Positions 44,050 to 53,172 of a stretch of 64,000 nucleotides of DNA are shown here, piece after piece. The DNA is from Roseomonas xinghualingensis (GTDB lineage: Bacteria > Pseudomonadota > Alphaproteobacteria > Acetobacterales > Acetobacteraceae). The stretch lies in assembly GCF_025791835.1 (NCBI RefSeq), contig NZ_JAOXLP010000001.1, positions 372,001-436,000 of the forward strand, written 5' to 3'. The position numbers and the translations under genes were made by a program. The notes beneath the pieces are model-generated. The model searched no databases, had not been told where the DNA came from, and was given only the letters and a program-made list of their open reading frames with translations. Every line of letters starts with the position of its first letter. Position 1 is the first letter of the stretch.

Positions 44050-44205
44050 GTAACCTAGCACAGCGGCGCCTTCTCTTCTGGCGCCGCGGGCGGTTTCTGG
44101 GCCTGTGGGAACTCCGCAGCGGCACGCCTGCTAAGTCCAGCCTGAATGGTAGACACATTATTTCGGAGTCGATTTTAAATCACTGACGCCTTGTAAGGCT
44201 TTTTT
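44050..44205 (+). ncRNA. Possible small RNA ending at an orphan intrinsic terminator
   Basis: A 440-base gap contains no convincing gene but does hold a perfect hairpin (GCGGCGCC at 44063-44070, GGCGCCGC at 44080-44087) and, about 100 bases later, the only classical T-run terminator recognised in the window. The nearest upstream gene ends 330 bases before that terminator. A short untranslated transcript is one explanation; a long 3' untranslated region is another. Confidence 0.3.
44188..44205 (+). terminator. Intrinsic terminator with T run
   Basis: GCCTT-GT-AAGGC followed by six T. The loop as drawn is very small, so GCC/GGC with a six-base loop is the likelier fold. It sits about 100 bp before the hybrid kinase gene at 44307. 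Confidence 0.55.
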
Positions 44206-44306
44206 GTTCGGTCATCGTTCATTTATGCTCCCGATCCTGCGACCGTTTGGGGCGACCATTGACAGATCTGATCGCAGGGCATTCCCAAGCTGAGAAGGGT
44301 AGGGGC

Positions 44307-45998
44307 GTGTCCAAGTGGATACGCGCTGGCCTGGGACCGTTGGCGTCGGCGCGGCAGGGCTTGCGGCGCATGCGGCACGCCCTTTTGCCGGGCGGAAACA
44401 GGGCCAGCACACCCTGCAAGATGACGGAACAGGCGGGGCGATCAAAGGCTGAGCGGCTTGAAGCGGTTCTCGCTGGCATGAGCGATGGCGTGATGATGAT
44501 CGACGCGGAGCTGCGTCTCGTCGAGTGGAATACGCATTTCCCGGAATTTGCCGGCATACCGTCCGACATGCTGAGGGTCGGGATGTCGATGGAGGAGATC
44601 TTGCGGCTCCAGGCTGCGGCCGGCGAATTCGGCGACATCGATGTCGAGGCAGAGGTCACCCGGCGCATGGCGCTGCTGCGGACCGGCGGGAGCGCCAGCA
44701 CGATCGAGCGGAGGCGTCCGAATGGCCGCGTTCTGGAACTGCGCCGCAATCCCCTGCCAGAGGGTGGCTTCGTCACGCTTTACACCGATGTCACGGTGCG
44801 GCGGCAGGCGGAGGAGCAACTCCGACAGGCACAGAAGATGGAAGCCGTCGGGCATCTCACCGGCGGCGTGGCACATGACTTCAACAACCTCCTGATGATC
44901 ATCCTCGGGAATCTTGAGGTCGCCGAGCGTGGGCTGAAGGCCACGGATCTGCAGAAGATCTCCCGTGGGATCGAGGTGGCGCGCAGCGGGGCACGACGGG
45001 CCGCCTCGCTCACCCAGCGCCTTCTCTCCTTCTCGCGGCGCCAGCCGCGCGCTGTGCAGTCGGTCGATCCGAATGAGCTCATCACCAACCTGACGGATCT
45101 CGTCCGCCAGTCGGCTGCGAGCAACGTCGTGGTGGAGTTCGTACTGGCAGATCAACCCTGGATGATCCAGGTGGACCCGAATCAGCTGGAGATCGCGCTG
45201 CTCAACCTGGTGATCAACGCGCGCGACGCGATGCCAGGGGGCGGCGTGGTCACGATCGAGACTGTGAAGTTTGCCCGCGCCGCCATGCCGAATGCGGCTC
45301 CGCTTCCGGCATCCGGCGAGGAGTTCGTGCAGATCACTGTGCGGGACACCGGCCATGGCATGCCGCGCGAGGTGGCCGAGCGCGCGACCGAGCCCTTTTT
45401 CACGACCAAGGGCGATGGCAAGGGCACGGGCCTTGGGCTCTACCAGGTGGCCGATTTCGCCGCCCAGGCCGGCGGGCATGTGAGGCTCGACAGCGAGCCG
45501 GGCATCGGCACGTCGGTGACCATCTGTCTCCCGCGCCTGGTGACGGAGAAGATGGAGGAGGCGTCCCGCTCCCTGCTGGCAGATGCCAGCCGCTTTGCGG
45601 GACGTGGTGAGACCATTCTCGTGGTGGAAAACGAGCCGGATATCCTGGCCTATACGACCGAGGGGCTGGAGGCGCTGGGCTATCGCGTCCTCGGTGCGCA
45701 GGATGCCTCCTCGGCCTTGATGCTGCTGGAAACCACGCCTGGCATTGCCCTGCTTTTCACGGATCTCGGCCTGCCCGGTATAGACGGCGGCCAGCTCGGG
45801 CATGAGGCAACACGACGCTGGCCGGGCCTGCCGGTTCTCTACACCTCTGGCGGCCCGGAAAAAGCGCCGGCCACGGAAGGGATGGCCGGACAGGAGGGTG
45901 ATTACATCGTCAAGCCGTATCAGCTTTCCAGGCTGGCGCGAGCCATCCGTGCGGTGCTCGACGCAAAGCTTCCGGTTGCTGCGCGGGATCCCGCATGA
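44307..45998 (+). CDS. Cytoplasmic hybrid histidine kinase (PAS, HisKA, HATPase, receiver)
   Basis: About 563 residues from the chosen start, no membrane segment. Order: PAS-7-like sensor (LEAVLAGMSDGVMMIDAELRLVEWN), H-box VGHLTGGVAHDFNNLLMII, N-box LNLVINARDAMPGGG, G-boxes DTGHGMP and GKGTGLGLYQV, and a C-terminal receiver with the Asp in LLFTDLGLPGIDGGQL and KPY near the end. HDFNNLL H-boxes are typical of alphaproteobacterial hybrid kinases. The start is unclear: GTG 44307 has AGGGTAGGGG upstream, TTG 44247 extends it, and ATG 44421 is the first ATG. A single-domain response regulator is convergent 30 bp away and may be the partner. Confidence 0.88.
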   Translation: MSKWIRAGLGPLASARQGLRRMRHALLPGGNRASTPCKMTEQAGRSKAERLEAVLAGMSDGVMMIDAELRLVEWNTHFPEFAGIPSDMLRVGMSMEEILRLQAAAGEFGDIDVEAEVTRRMALLRTGGSASTIERRRPNGRVLELRRNPLPEGGFVTLYTDVTVRRQAEEQLRQAQKMEAVGHLTGGVAHDFNNLLMIILGNLEVAERGLKATDLQKISRGIEVARSGARRAASLTQRLLSFSRRQPRAVQSVDPNELITNLTDLVRQSAASNVVVEFVLADQPWMIQVDPNQLEIALLNLVINARDAMPGGGVVTIETVKFARAAMPNAAPLPASGEEFVQITVRDTGHGMPREVAERATEPFFTTKGDGKGTGLGLYQVADFAAQAGGHVRLDSEPGIGTSVTICLPRLVTEKMEEASRSLLADASRFAGRGETILVVENEPDILAYTTEGLEALGYRVLGAQDASSALMLLETTPGIALLFTDLGLPGIDGGQLGHEATRRWPGLPVLYTSGGPEKAPATEGMAGQEGDYIVKPYQLSRLARAIRAVLDAKLPVAARDPA

Positions 45999-46028
45999 CG
46001 CCAGTTGGGGCTGGCGACAGGCTTCGCG

Positions 46029-46415
46029 TCAGGGCGCGAGAACTCGCCGCAGGACGTTGTGCAACTCTCCCAGTGTCACCGGCTTCTCGAGAATGGAATC
46101 GGGTGGGACGCCAAGCCGTAGCAGTTCCTCCCGGTCCCCATTCGTCATGTAGCCGCTGAGGACGACGATCGGCATTTCCGGGCGAGAGCCACGCAAGCGC
46201 CTGACGAGTCCGACGCCATCGAGATTGGGCATCCGCACATCGGTGAGGAGGATGTCGAAATGGGCCTTCGACGATTCCTCAAGCGCCGCGAGGCCATCAG
46301 GGGCGTAGGTGACGCGGAACCCCGCCTCGTCCAACGCCTCCTGAATCATCATCGCAATCGGCATTTCGTCCTCGGCCATGAGAACATGGGGAGGCGTGCC
46401 GTCGCTTGGTGACAT
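46029..46415 (-). CDS. Single-domain response regulator
   Basis: A 128-residue receiver without an output domain. Acidic pocket AEDE near the N-terminus, phosphoacceptor Asp in ILLTDVRMPNLDG, Ser/Thr position in VVLSGY and the conserved Lys in ILEKPVTL. Such regulators work by protein contact or as phosphorelay steps. It faces the hybrid kinase gene at 44307-45998 tail to tail, so a functional pair is reasonable. ATG 46415 begins just before the domain; a TTG at 46460 would add 15 residues. Confidence 0.88.
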   Translation of the reverse strand: MSPSDGTPPHVLMAEDEMPIAMMIQEALDEAGFRVTYAPDGLAALEESSKAHFDILLTDVRMPNLDGVGLVRRLRGSRPEMPIVVLSGYMTNGDREELLRLGVPPDSILEKPVTLGELHNVLRRVLAP

Positions 46416-46710
46416 GCGATGCTCATCGCCAAACTGGACCGGAATGTCCAAGCTCCTCAAACATCACGACATACCCCGCGGCTCGGCCACCGCTATAGGC
46501 AACGCTCCATGCATGTCCGAAGCGCCCCGTTCCGTATAGATTGCGCCCGAATTATCTGATCACATTTTCGAGAAAATGGCCCAAAACTCGGCTTTGATCC
46601 GAAGGGATGAGAGCAGGGATGCATGGCGGCCACGAACCGCGCCGGATGCCGGACTTCCTACCTGAGCGGAACTGGACACGATGCATCTGATGACCTTCCG
46701 CGCCCGCGTG

Positions 46711-46869
46711 AATGCGCTCCTCACCCATCGCGGCTCCGGCTATGCCAAGGAGTTCCCTGTGGAGCGGTTGTTGCGCGAAGTCATGATCCTGCGGACCGCG
46801 CCAATCAGCCCGCGACATATTCTCTGCAGCATCACGGAGAAGAAGCTTGGCCTGCCAAAATCATACTGA
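46711..46869 (+). pseudogene. C-terminal fragment of an acyl-CoA dehydrogenase
   Basis: The translation ALLTHRGSGYAKEFPVERLL, then MILRTAPISPRHILCSITEK and final LGLPKSY matches the last 50 or so residues of acyl-CoA dehydrogenases, which read GGMGYAKE-x-x-VER-x-x-RE, then APIS...ILxxIAEKxLGLPxSY. The rest of the protein, about 330 residues, is missing, and no similar sequence is seen upstream. The reading frame itself is intact and ends in a stop, so a 62-residue product from ATG 46681 could be made, but it lacks the FAD site and catalytic base. Confidence 0.65.
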
Positions 46870-47059
46870 TTTTGGCTAGATGATTGGTGATTAGACAGGC
46901 TTGGGGTTGTGCGGGATAGGTGAGGCCATGCTCCACGCCGCTTCCCGCGATTGCCCCGGCCTGACCATATCTTTTACCAAAGCGTTCCACCCCGCCCGTC
47001 GGGAGGGTCTCTGCAAGGGCGGTACGGCGTCGTTCCATCTCATGGCTGATTGCTGAACG

Positions 47060-47767
47060 ATGTCCCTCTGGTCCAGGCTTTTCGGTTCCCGGCGCGAAGA
47101 GCGGCCGAAGACGGAGGAGCCGCAACTGGCTTCCAGCGTGAGGCCGGTTCCCGTTCACCTGCCCATGCCGGAGCCGGAGCCCATCGTGCCCGCCCCTGCC
47201 GTGCAGGCGCCTGTCGAGCTTCCTTCGCCCGCTGAAACGCCGGTGCGTTCACCCGAGCCTGTCGTGGAAGCCGTTACGCCCGAACTGCCCCGCGAGGAGC
47301 CTGCAGCGGAAAGCGTTCCCCAGAATGGCGCCCCCCGGGATAACGCCGCTAAGGCGGAAGCCCCCGTGGCACCGAAGTGGCAGGCTCCGGCGCATCTGGT
47401 CCCACAACTGCCGCCGCTCGGAACCGCGCCGATCACGCCGCGCCAGCACGCCGCCCTGCAATCGGTGGGCTTTGACGCGAGTGGCTGGACCGAGCTGCAG
47501 GCGCGGATCGTGTTGGCCGCGCGCGATTACTTCGAAGTCCTGTTCGCGGAGCGCGGGAAGCCGCCTGGACGCTACAAGGAAGTGCGGCTCGCCTGCATCA
47601 AGGAGCTTCTGGCGGACGACCGCTTCTATGACGAACTGCCGGCCTGGTCGGCCCGCGAGATGCGGCGGCCAAGTGGCGAGAAGAAAGAACTCGGCCCCGA
47701 GGGTCTTTACACTGCCGCAGTGCTGATCTGGAAGAAGGCGTCCAAGGGCATCAAGCCGCGCGCTTAG
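47060..47767 (+). CDS. Hypothetical protein with Pro/Glu-rich N-terminal half
   Basis: A 235-residue protein. After MSLWSRLFGSRREER comes a low-complexity Pro/Glu/Val/Ala stretch to about residue 120, probably disordered. The C-terminal 100 residues look folded and conserved (TPRQHAALQSVGFDASGWTE, ARDYFEVLFAERGKPPGRYKE, ELPAWSAREMRR, YTAAVLIWKKA). I do not recognise the domain. No signal or membrane segment. Function unknown. Confidence 0.65.
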   Translation: MSLWSRLFGSRREERPKTEEPQLASSVRPVPVHLPMPEPEPIVPAPAVQAPVELPSPAETPVRSPEPVVEAVTPELPREEPAAESVPQNGAPRDNAAKAEAPVAPKWQAPAHLVPQLPPLGTAPITPRQHAALQSVGFDASGWTELQARIVLAARDYFEVLFAERGKPPGRYKEVRLACIKELLADDRFYDELPAWSAREMRRPSGEKKELGPEGLYTAAVLIWKKASKGIKPRA

Positions 47768-47829
47768 GCGCGTCGGCCGGAAGTACCCGTCTTCCGAAAA
47801 CAAGCCGGATCATCGGCGACATCAGGGGG

Positions 47830-49083
47830 CTACCGCCCGCGGGGCGCGATCACCATGCAGGGGCCACGCGTCCTCCGGCAGGTGCTGCGTGCGGCGTTGG
47901 CGGAAAGGCCTGTCACGCGGGCGCGCCAGAGCTGCTTCCTGCCGCTTCCAACCCTTTCCACCTGCACCTTGCCGCCCCGGGCGGCGGCACGCCTGGCGGC
48001 AGCCTGGGCATCGGCGCGCTCGGCAAAGGCGCCGACCTGCACCAGCCAGCTGCCTCCTGCGGCCGGGCGGCTGGCCCTGGCGGCCCGGCGCGGAGCCGGC
48101 GTTGCCATGGCTGTGCGGCGCGTGGACGGATTCCGCACGATCGGTGCGATGGGCGCCGCCATGGCGCTGCCGACAAGGCGGAGTCCGGTGCCACGGCGCG
48201 CCATCATCATCTCCGTGGAGGGGCGGCCTTCCATCTGTGCGAAGCCACGGTCGAGCAATGCCATCACATGCGCATCGCGCTCCCGCCCCGTGGAGCCGCC
48301 GAACACAACCGCCACCAGCCGCCTGCCGTCGCGCATTGCGCTGGCTGCGAGGTTGAAGCCACTGGCGCGGATATAGCCGGTCTTGATGCCATCGGCGCCG
48401 TCGTAATTGGCCAGCAGCCGGTTGTGGTTGGGCATATGGCGGCCCCTCCAGTCGAAGCTGGCCGCACTGAAATAGGCATAGCGCTCAGGGAAGTCCCGGA
48501 TCAGCCGGCGGCTGAGCACCGCCATGTCACGCGCCGTGGTCACCTGCGCCGGATGCGGCAGGCCCGAGGCATTGCGGAATGTGGTGTCCGACATGCCGAT
48601 GGCGCGCGCCTTGCGCGTCATCATGCGCCCGAAGGCAGCCTCGCTGCCGCCCGCGAGATGCTCGCCCAATGCGGCGGCGGCGTCATTGGCGGATTTGGTG
48701 ATCAGCGCCATGATTGCGTTCCGCACGCGGATGGTGGAGCCGGCGCGCAGGCCAAGCTTCGATGGTTCCATGCCCGCAGCGTGCCGCGAGACGCGGATGG
48801 GCGTGTTTTCCGTGATTCTGCCGCGCTCCAACGCCTCGAAGGCCAGGTACAACGTCATCATTTTCGTGAGCGATGCGGGATAGCGCGGCTCATCCGCATT
48901 GATGGCGAGCAGCACCTCGCCGCTTTCCGCCTCCTGCACGAAGGCGGAGTAGCGACCGCTGCCGATCTGCGCGTTGGCTGTCTTCGCGCCAAGAACCGGT
49001 ATCATGAGGAAAGCGGCCAGCCCGGTGGCATAGAGCATGATGCGGCGCACGCGCGCTGCGGCCGCAGTGCTGGCATCCAGCAT
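47830..49083 (-). CDS. D-alanyl-D-alanine carboxypeptidase (S11 family) with SPOR domain
   Basis: A 417-residue penicillin-binding protein of the DacA/DacF type. After an N-terminal hydrophobic segment (MLYATGLAAFLMIPVLG, cleavage near ANAQ) the three catalytic motifs are S71-L-T-K74, S131-A-N and K234-T-G. The C-terminal part (about 345-417) is a SPOR domain (SWLVQVGAFAERADAQAAARRAA), which binds denuded glycan at the division septum. The enzyme trims the terminal D-Ala from peptidoglycan stem peptides. An Ala/Arg/Pro linker joins the two. Monocistronic. Confidence 0.93.
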   Translation of the reverse strand: MLDASTAAAARVRRIMLYATGLAAFLMIPVLGAKTANAQIGSGRYSAFVQEAESGEVLLAINADEPRYPASLTKMMTLYLAFEALERGRITENTPIRVSRHAAGMEPSKLGLRAGSTIRVRNAIMALITKSANDAAAALGEHLAGGSEAAFGRMMTRKARAIGMSDTTFRNASGLPHPAQVTTARDMAVLSRRLIRDFPERYAYFSAASFDWRGRHMPNHNRLLANYDGADGIKTGYIRASGFNLAASAMRDGRRLVAVVFGGSTGRERDAHVMALLDRGFAQMEGRPSTEMMMARRGTGLRLVGSAMAAPIAPIVRNPSTRRTAMATPAPRRAARASRPAAGGSWLVQVGAFAERADAQAAARRAAARGGKVQVERVGSGRKQLWRARVTGLSANAARSTCRRTRGPCMVIAPRGR

Positions 49084-49570
49084 CGGTCACTCCCCCATCG
49101 CGCACACGGTCCCCCCCGGACCGTAGATGCGTATCATTGCCCACTGCCGGCCAAACGGGCTGGCGGGCCGACCAACGTTCCGTGTTGTCTCAGCCGTCGA
49201 AGGCTTTCGCTTCAACATGTATCGTTAGCCGAAGCTCAGCATGCATATCCAATGGCTTGGAGGGAAGCGTTCACATGACGCCGAATCCACAAGATGCATT
49301 ACGGCAACAGTTCGATGGCGCATATCTTTTGAGGGCCGAATGATCTCGCGGGAAAGAAATTCTCCGCCATGCAACAGCAACTTCTGAGAATGTTCCGTCT
49401 GCCGCCTGCGGATTCCCGTTTCGCGTTCTGCCGATGCGCAGCTCGGGCTGGCAATCGCGAATGGCATTGGCATGGAAAGGGTCGGCTCTGCGGATCACAT
49501 CGCCTGGACGAGGACGATTCCTGCTACGGGAATCGCAGCACCTCAGCCTCTTGCTTCCGGTTCCGACCGT
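49084..49570. other. Intergenic region without a recognised gene
   Basis: About 490 bases between the carboxypeptidase gene (minus, starting at 49083) and the end of mntR. Short frames on both strands have no recognisable similarity or ribosome site. It must contain the carboxypeptidase promoter. No repeats or hairpins stood out. Confidence 0.35.
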
Positions 49571-50077
49571 TCAGCCAAGCTCCCGATTCCGGCTTCGCAG
49601 GAACTCCTGAAAGGCGTTGAGCGTCGGTTCCGAGACATGATGCTCGATACCCTCGGCATCGCTCTCCGCCACCTCTTGCGGCACGCCGATGGCAACCAGC
49701 AGATCCACAACCAGCCGGTGCCGGGCGCGCACCGTCTGGGCCAGGGCTCGCCCGGCCTCGGTGAGGAAGACGCCGCGATAGGGCTTGCTATGCGCCAGCC
49801 CGGCCAGCTTCAGTCGGCCGATCGTGTTGATGGCGGTGGCATGGCTCACGCCGAGGCGGCGGGCGATGTCGGTGGCGCGTGCCTCGCCGCCTGTCGCCAG
49901 CAGGTCGTCGATCAGCTCCACGTAATCCTCGAGCAGCGCGCCCGCGCGGGCGGTGCGCGCGCGCTTGTGGCGCGCGGCCTGGGCGGGCTCGGCCGGTAGT
50001 ACGGCGGGAGGTTCGCCATCCGGCGAGCGGCCCGGGCGGCGGGTCGTGGAGGCTGTCACAGCGCTCCGGTAGCCCAT
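49571..50077 (-). CDS. mntR: MntR-type (DtxR-family) manganese-responsive repressor
   Basis: A 168-residue regulator. A basic, Pro-rich N-terminal tail of about 40 residues precedes the winged helix (LLEDYVELIDDLL, then ATDIARRLGVSHATAINTIGRLK and the wing GVFLTEAGRALA) and the helical metal-binding and dimer domain with the expected acidic/His residues (RHRLVVDLLVAIGVPQEVAESDAEGIEHHVS). This matches proteobacterial MntR, which lacks the SH3 domain of DtxR. ATG 50077 is chosen. A perfect palindrome 33 bp upstream and a related one before the sitA gene identify its likely targets. Confidence 0.88.
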   Translation of the reverse strand: MGYRSAVTASTTRRPGRSPDGEPPAVLPAEPAQAARHKRARTARAGALLEDYVELIDDLLATGGEARATDIARRLGVSHATAINTIGRLKLAGLAHSKPYRGVFLTEAGRALAQTVRARHRLVVDLLVAIGVPQEVAESDAEGIEHHVSEPTLNAFQEFLRSRNRELG

Positions 50078-50109
50078 CGGACGGGACGCTGCAAACCTGC
50101 TTGCCAAAA

Positions 50110-50125
50110 TGTAGCCTAAGCTACA
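50110..50125. promoter_or_regulatory. Candidate MntR box, site 1
   Basis: TGTAGCCTAAGCTACA: arms TGTAGC/GCTACA are perfect around CTAA. It lies between divergent mntR (33 bp) and the outer-membrane protein gene (54 bp), so it can control both. Confidence 0.65.
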
Positions 50126-50178
50126 CACGAATGAAGGTACACGAATCGGGTGTAGGGGCGACAAAATGGAGCATATTC

Positions 50179-51369
50179 GTGAAATTGCCTGATCATGGCC
50201 TGGCGCTGCCATCCCTGGCCCTTGCGGCGCTGCTTGGCCTGGGCGCTGGCCCGGCGCGGGCTCAGGCATCCTTCTGGATCGATGCGGATGGCGGGGCGGA
50301 GATCGCCCTGCGCCTGGACCGGCTGGGCAAGGCGGGTGAAACGCGGGCCCATACCAATGCCTTCGCGGAGATCGAGGCCGATCTCGTGGTCACCAGCAGC
50401 ACCGGGTTGGGGCTAGTGGGTGCCTTCCGGCTGGAGCAGCGGGACCGGGCCACCATCGGCCGCAGCCAGGTGCTGCGGGACGAAACGGCCTATGTGGACC
50501 AGCTCTACCTCACCTATACGGCCCGCCCCCTGGCGCTCGCCGCCGGTAAGATCCATCCGCGCTTCGGCTTCGCCTGGGATGCCGGGCCGGGCCTCTTCGG
50601 CAGCGAGTTCGGCGAGCGCTACGAGATCGCGGAGCAAATCGGCGGCGGCATCGACATCTCGCTGCCCGATCTGTTCGGCCTGCCGCCGGAATGGGGCACC
50701 AGCTCGATCCGGGCAGAGATCTTCCAGGCCGATCGCAGCTTCCTTTCCGCCGGCCTCTTCAACCACCGCTACCAGGTGGAGGACCCAGAAACGGGGCGCC
50801 TTTCCTACCGCGCCCGCCTCCGTCGCTCGGCGGGCGGCCCCGGGAATACTCCCGGCCTCTCCAGCACGGTCCTTTCCCTGGCGGGGCAGGGCATGACCCT
50901 GCCCCTGGGCAGCTTGGACTACACCTTCGGCATGTCCCACCGGCGCGCGGGCAACGATGCGCGTGAGGCGGGGCTGGATGCCACGGAGCGTGGGGTGGTG
51001 GCGGGCCTGGCCTGGGCTTTCCGGCCCGTCCCCGATCTGCGGGTGGTGCCGGTGGTGGAGGCGGTGCGGCTGAAGAATGTCGATGGCTTCCAGGGCCGTT
51101 CCCGCGACTTCCTGATGGCCGGGCTTGCCCTGGAATGGGGCCCCTTCGCCCTTTCCTATACCGAGGGGCGGCAATGGGATGAGGAGGATGGCGGGAAGGT
51201 CCGTTCAGCCCAGCGGACCGCCGGGCTCGACATCGCCCTGGAGGAGCTATTGCCCCCGCAGGGCATCTTTCCCGGCCTCACCATGCAGATCGGCTGGCGG
51301 CAGCTGGAAGAGGGCAGCGTAACCGCCAACGATTTCGGTGCCGCCCTCGTCTTCGGCTACCGCTTCTGA
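50179..51369 (+). CDS. Outer-membrane porin-like protein, probably manganese-linked
   Basis: A 396-residue protein with a Sec signal (LALPSLALAALLGLGAGPARAQ) and then many short amphipathic beta segments ending in a C-terminal FGYRF, the terminal aromatic signature of outer-membrane barrels. It does not match a porin family I can name with confidence. GTG 50179 with TGGAG upstream gives the signal peptide. Its promoter shares the MntR box with mntR, and sitABCD follows 98 bp later. This suggests a channel for manganese across the outer membrane, analogous to MnoP of Bradyrhizobium, but no sequence likeness to MnoP is claimed. Confidence 0.7.
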   Translation: MKLPDHGLALPSLALAALLGLGAGPARAQASFWIDADGGAEIALRLDRLGKAGETRAHTNAFAEIEADLVVTSSTGLGLVGAFRLEQRDRATIGRSQVLRDETAYVDQLYLTYTARPLALAAGKIHPRFGFAWDAGPGLFGSEFGERYEIAEQIGGGIDISLPDLFGLPPEWGTSSIRAEIFQADRSFLSAGLFNHRYQVEDPETGRLSYRARLRRSAGGPGNTPGLSSTVLSLAGQGMTLPLGSLDYTFGMSHRRAGNDAREAGLDATERGVVAGLAWAFRPVPDLRVVPVVEAVRLKNVDGFQGRSRDFLMAGLALEWGPFALSYTEGRQWDEEDGGKVRSAQRTAGLDIALEELLPPQGIFPGLTMQIGWRQLEEGSVTANDFGAALVFGYRF

Positions 51370-51403
51370 AACCCCCAAAACCCGGCCCTTGCACATCCTG
51401 GAA

Positions 51404-51419
51404 TGTAGCACAAACTACG
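51404..51419. promoter_or_regulatory. Candidate MntR box, site 2
   Basis: TGTAGCACAAACTACG matches site 1 at 12 of 16 positions, including TGTAGC and CTAC, and lies 48 bp before the sitA start. Confidence 0.6.
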
Positions 51420-51466
51420 TTCTGGCTAGGATGCTGGACCTTCGGGCCGATTCGACAGGAGAACTT

Positions 51467-52393
51467 ATGTCCCTAACGTTTCCCCGCCGCCTGATTCTGG
51501 CCGCCGCCCTGGCAGTTGGCACAGCCATGCCCGCCATGGCCCAGTCCCAGGCTCCGGGTGCCCCGAAGCGCGTGGTCGCCACCTTCACCGTGCTGGCGGA
51601 CATGGCCCGCAACGTGGCGGGTGATGGCGCCATCGTGGAAAGCCTCACCCGCCCCGGCGCCGAGATTCATGACTACGACCCGACGCCCCAGGATGTGGTG
51701 CGGGCCCAGGGGGCCGATCTGGTCCTCTGGAACGGTATGGGGCTGGAACGCTGGTTCGAGCGGTTCTTCGGCCGCGTGAACAATGTCCGGCAGGCCGTGC
51801 TGACCGAGGGGGTGGAGCCGATCGGCATTGGCGAGGGACCCTATAAGGACAAGCCCAACCCCCATGCCTGGATGTCACCCACCGTGGCGCTGACCTATGT
51901 GGAGAACATCCGCAAGGCGCTGACCGATCTCGATCCCGCCCGGGCGGACCTCTTCGCCGCCAATGCCCGCGCCTATTCCGAGCAGATCAAGGCGGTGGAT
52001 GCCCGGCTGCGCGAGCAGCTGGCCGCCATCCCGGCCGAGCGCCGGGTGCTGGCCACCTGCGAGGGCGCCTTCAGCTATCTCACTAAGGATTACGGCATGC
52101 GCGAGGCCTATCTCTGGCCGATCAACGCTGAGGATGAGGGCACGCCCCGCCAGGTGCGCGCGCTGATCGACACGCTGCGCCGTACGAAGCCGCCTGCGGC
52201 CTTCTGCGAATCGACCGTGAACGACCGCCCGATGCGGCAGGTGGCGCAGGAGGCCGGGGTGCGCTTCGGTGGCGCGCTGCATGTGGACAGTCTGACGGCG
52301 GAGGATGGCCCCGCCCCCAGCTATCTGCGGCTGCTGGAGGCTAATGCGGAGACGATCCTGCGGGCCTTCGGCGCCGGGCAGGCGGTGCGCTGA
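51467..52393 (+). CDS. sitA: Manganese/zinc/iron ABC transporter substrate-binding protein
   Basis: A 308-residue cluster A-I metal-binding protein with a Sec signal ([23 protein letters not shown]). The four metal ligands are visible: His in [13 protein letters not shown], His in [10 protein letters not shown], Glu in [13 protein letters not shown] and Asp in [11 protein letters not shown]. Two His, one Glu and one Asp is the manganese/iron-type set rather than the three-His zinc type. AGGAGA sits just before ATG 51467. The stop overlaps the next gene as TGATG. The MntR box upstream supports manganese. Confidence 0.9.
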   Translation: MSLTFPRRLILAAALAVGTAMPAMAQSQAPGAPKRVVATFTVLADMARNVAGDGAIVESLTRPGAEIHDYDPTPQDVVRAQGADLVLWNGMGLERWFERFFGRVNNVRQAVLTEGVEPIGIGEGPYKDKPNPHAWMSPTVALTYVENIRKALTDLDPARADLFAANARAYSEQIKAVDARLREQLAAIPAERRVLATCEGAFSYLTKDYGMREAYLWPINAEDEGTPRQVRALIDTLRRTKPPAAFCESTVNDRPMRQVAQEAGVRFGGALHVDSLTAEDGPAPSYLRLLEANAETILRAFGAGQAVR

Positions 52394-53172
52394 TGCGCGG
52401 CGCCGTGTCACCCGACCTGTCGGTCGAGGCCGTTTCCGTCACTTATCCGAATGGCCACACGGCGCTGCGCGACGCCAGCTTCCGGCTGGAAGCTGGCACG
52501 ATCTGCGGGCTTGTCGGCGTCAATGGCGCCGGCAAGTCCACGCTGTTCAAGGCGATCATGGGGCTGGTGCGCCCGACATCCGGCCGCGTCCTCATCGGGG
52601 GCGAGCCGGTGGATACGGCGCTGCGCCGCAACCGCGTCGCCTATGTGCCGCAGGCGGAGGAGGTGGACTGGACCTTCCCCGTCTCGGTGCGGGACGTGGT
52701 GATGATGGGCCGGTACGGCCACATGAACATCCTCCGCATCCCGCGCGCCGTGGATCGCGCGGCGGTGGCGGACGCGCTGGCGCGGGTCGGCATGGAGACG
52801 CTGGCGGACCGCCAGATCGGGGAACTCTCGGGCGGGCAGCGCAAACGCGTCTTCCTCGCCCGCGCCATGGCGCAAGGGGCGGAGCTGCTGCTGCTAGACG
52901 AGCCCTTTACCGGCGTGGACACGAATACCGAGCAGGCGATCATCGCCTTGCTGAAGGGCTTCCGGGATGAAGGGCGGGTGGTGCTCGTCTCCACTCATGA
53001 CCTCGGCAGCATCCCGCGCTTCTGCGACCAGGTGGTGCTGGTGAACCGCACCGTCCTGGCCGCCGGGCCAACCGAGGAAACCTTCACCGAGGAGAACCTG
53101 CATCTCGCCTTCGGCAGTCCTTCGTCACGCTTCCCGCACAAGGTGCCGCGGAAGGTGGAGCAGGCTGCCTGA
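52393..53172 (+). CDS. sitB: Manganese/iron ABC transporter ATP-binding protein
   Basis: A 259-residue ATPase with Walker [10 protein letters not shown], signature [15 protein letters not shown], Walker [14 protein letters not shown] and the H-loop STHDLG. The segment [19 protein letters not shown] is characteristic of the metal-transport group (ZnuC/MntB/SitB). It is joined to its neighbours by TGATG overlaps on both sides. Confidence 0.93.
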   Translation: MRGAVSPDLSVEAVSVTYPNGHTALRDASFRLEAGTICGLVGVNGAGKSTLFKAIMGLVRPTSGRVLIGGEPVDTALRRNRVAYVPQAEEVDWTFPVSVRDVVMMGRYGHMNILRIPRAVDRAAVADALARVGMETLADRQIGELSGGQRKRVFLARAMAQGAELLLLDEPFTGVDTNTEQAIIALLKGFRDEGRVVLVSTHDLGSIPRFCDQVVLVNRTVLAAGPTEETFTEENLHLAFGSPSSRFPHKVPRKVEQAA

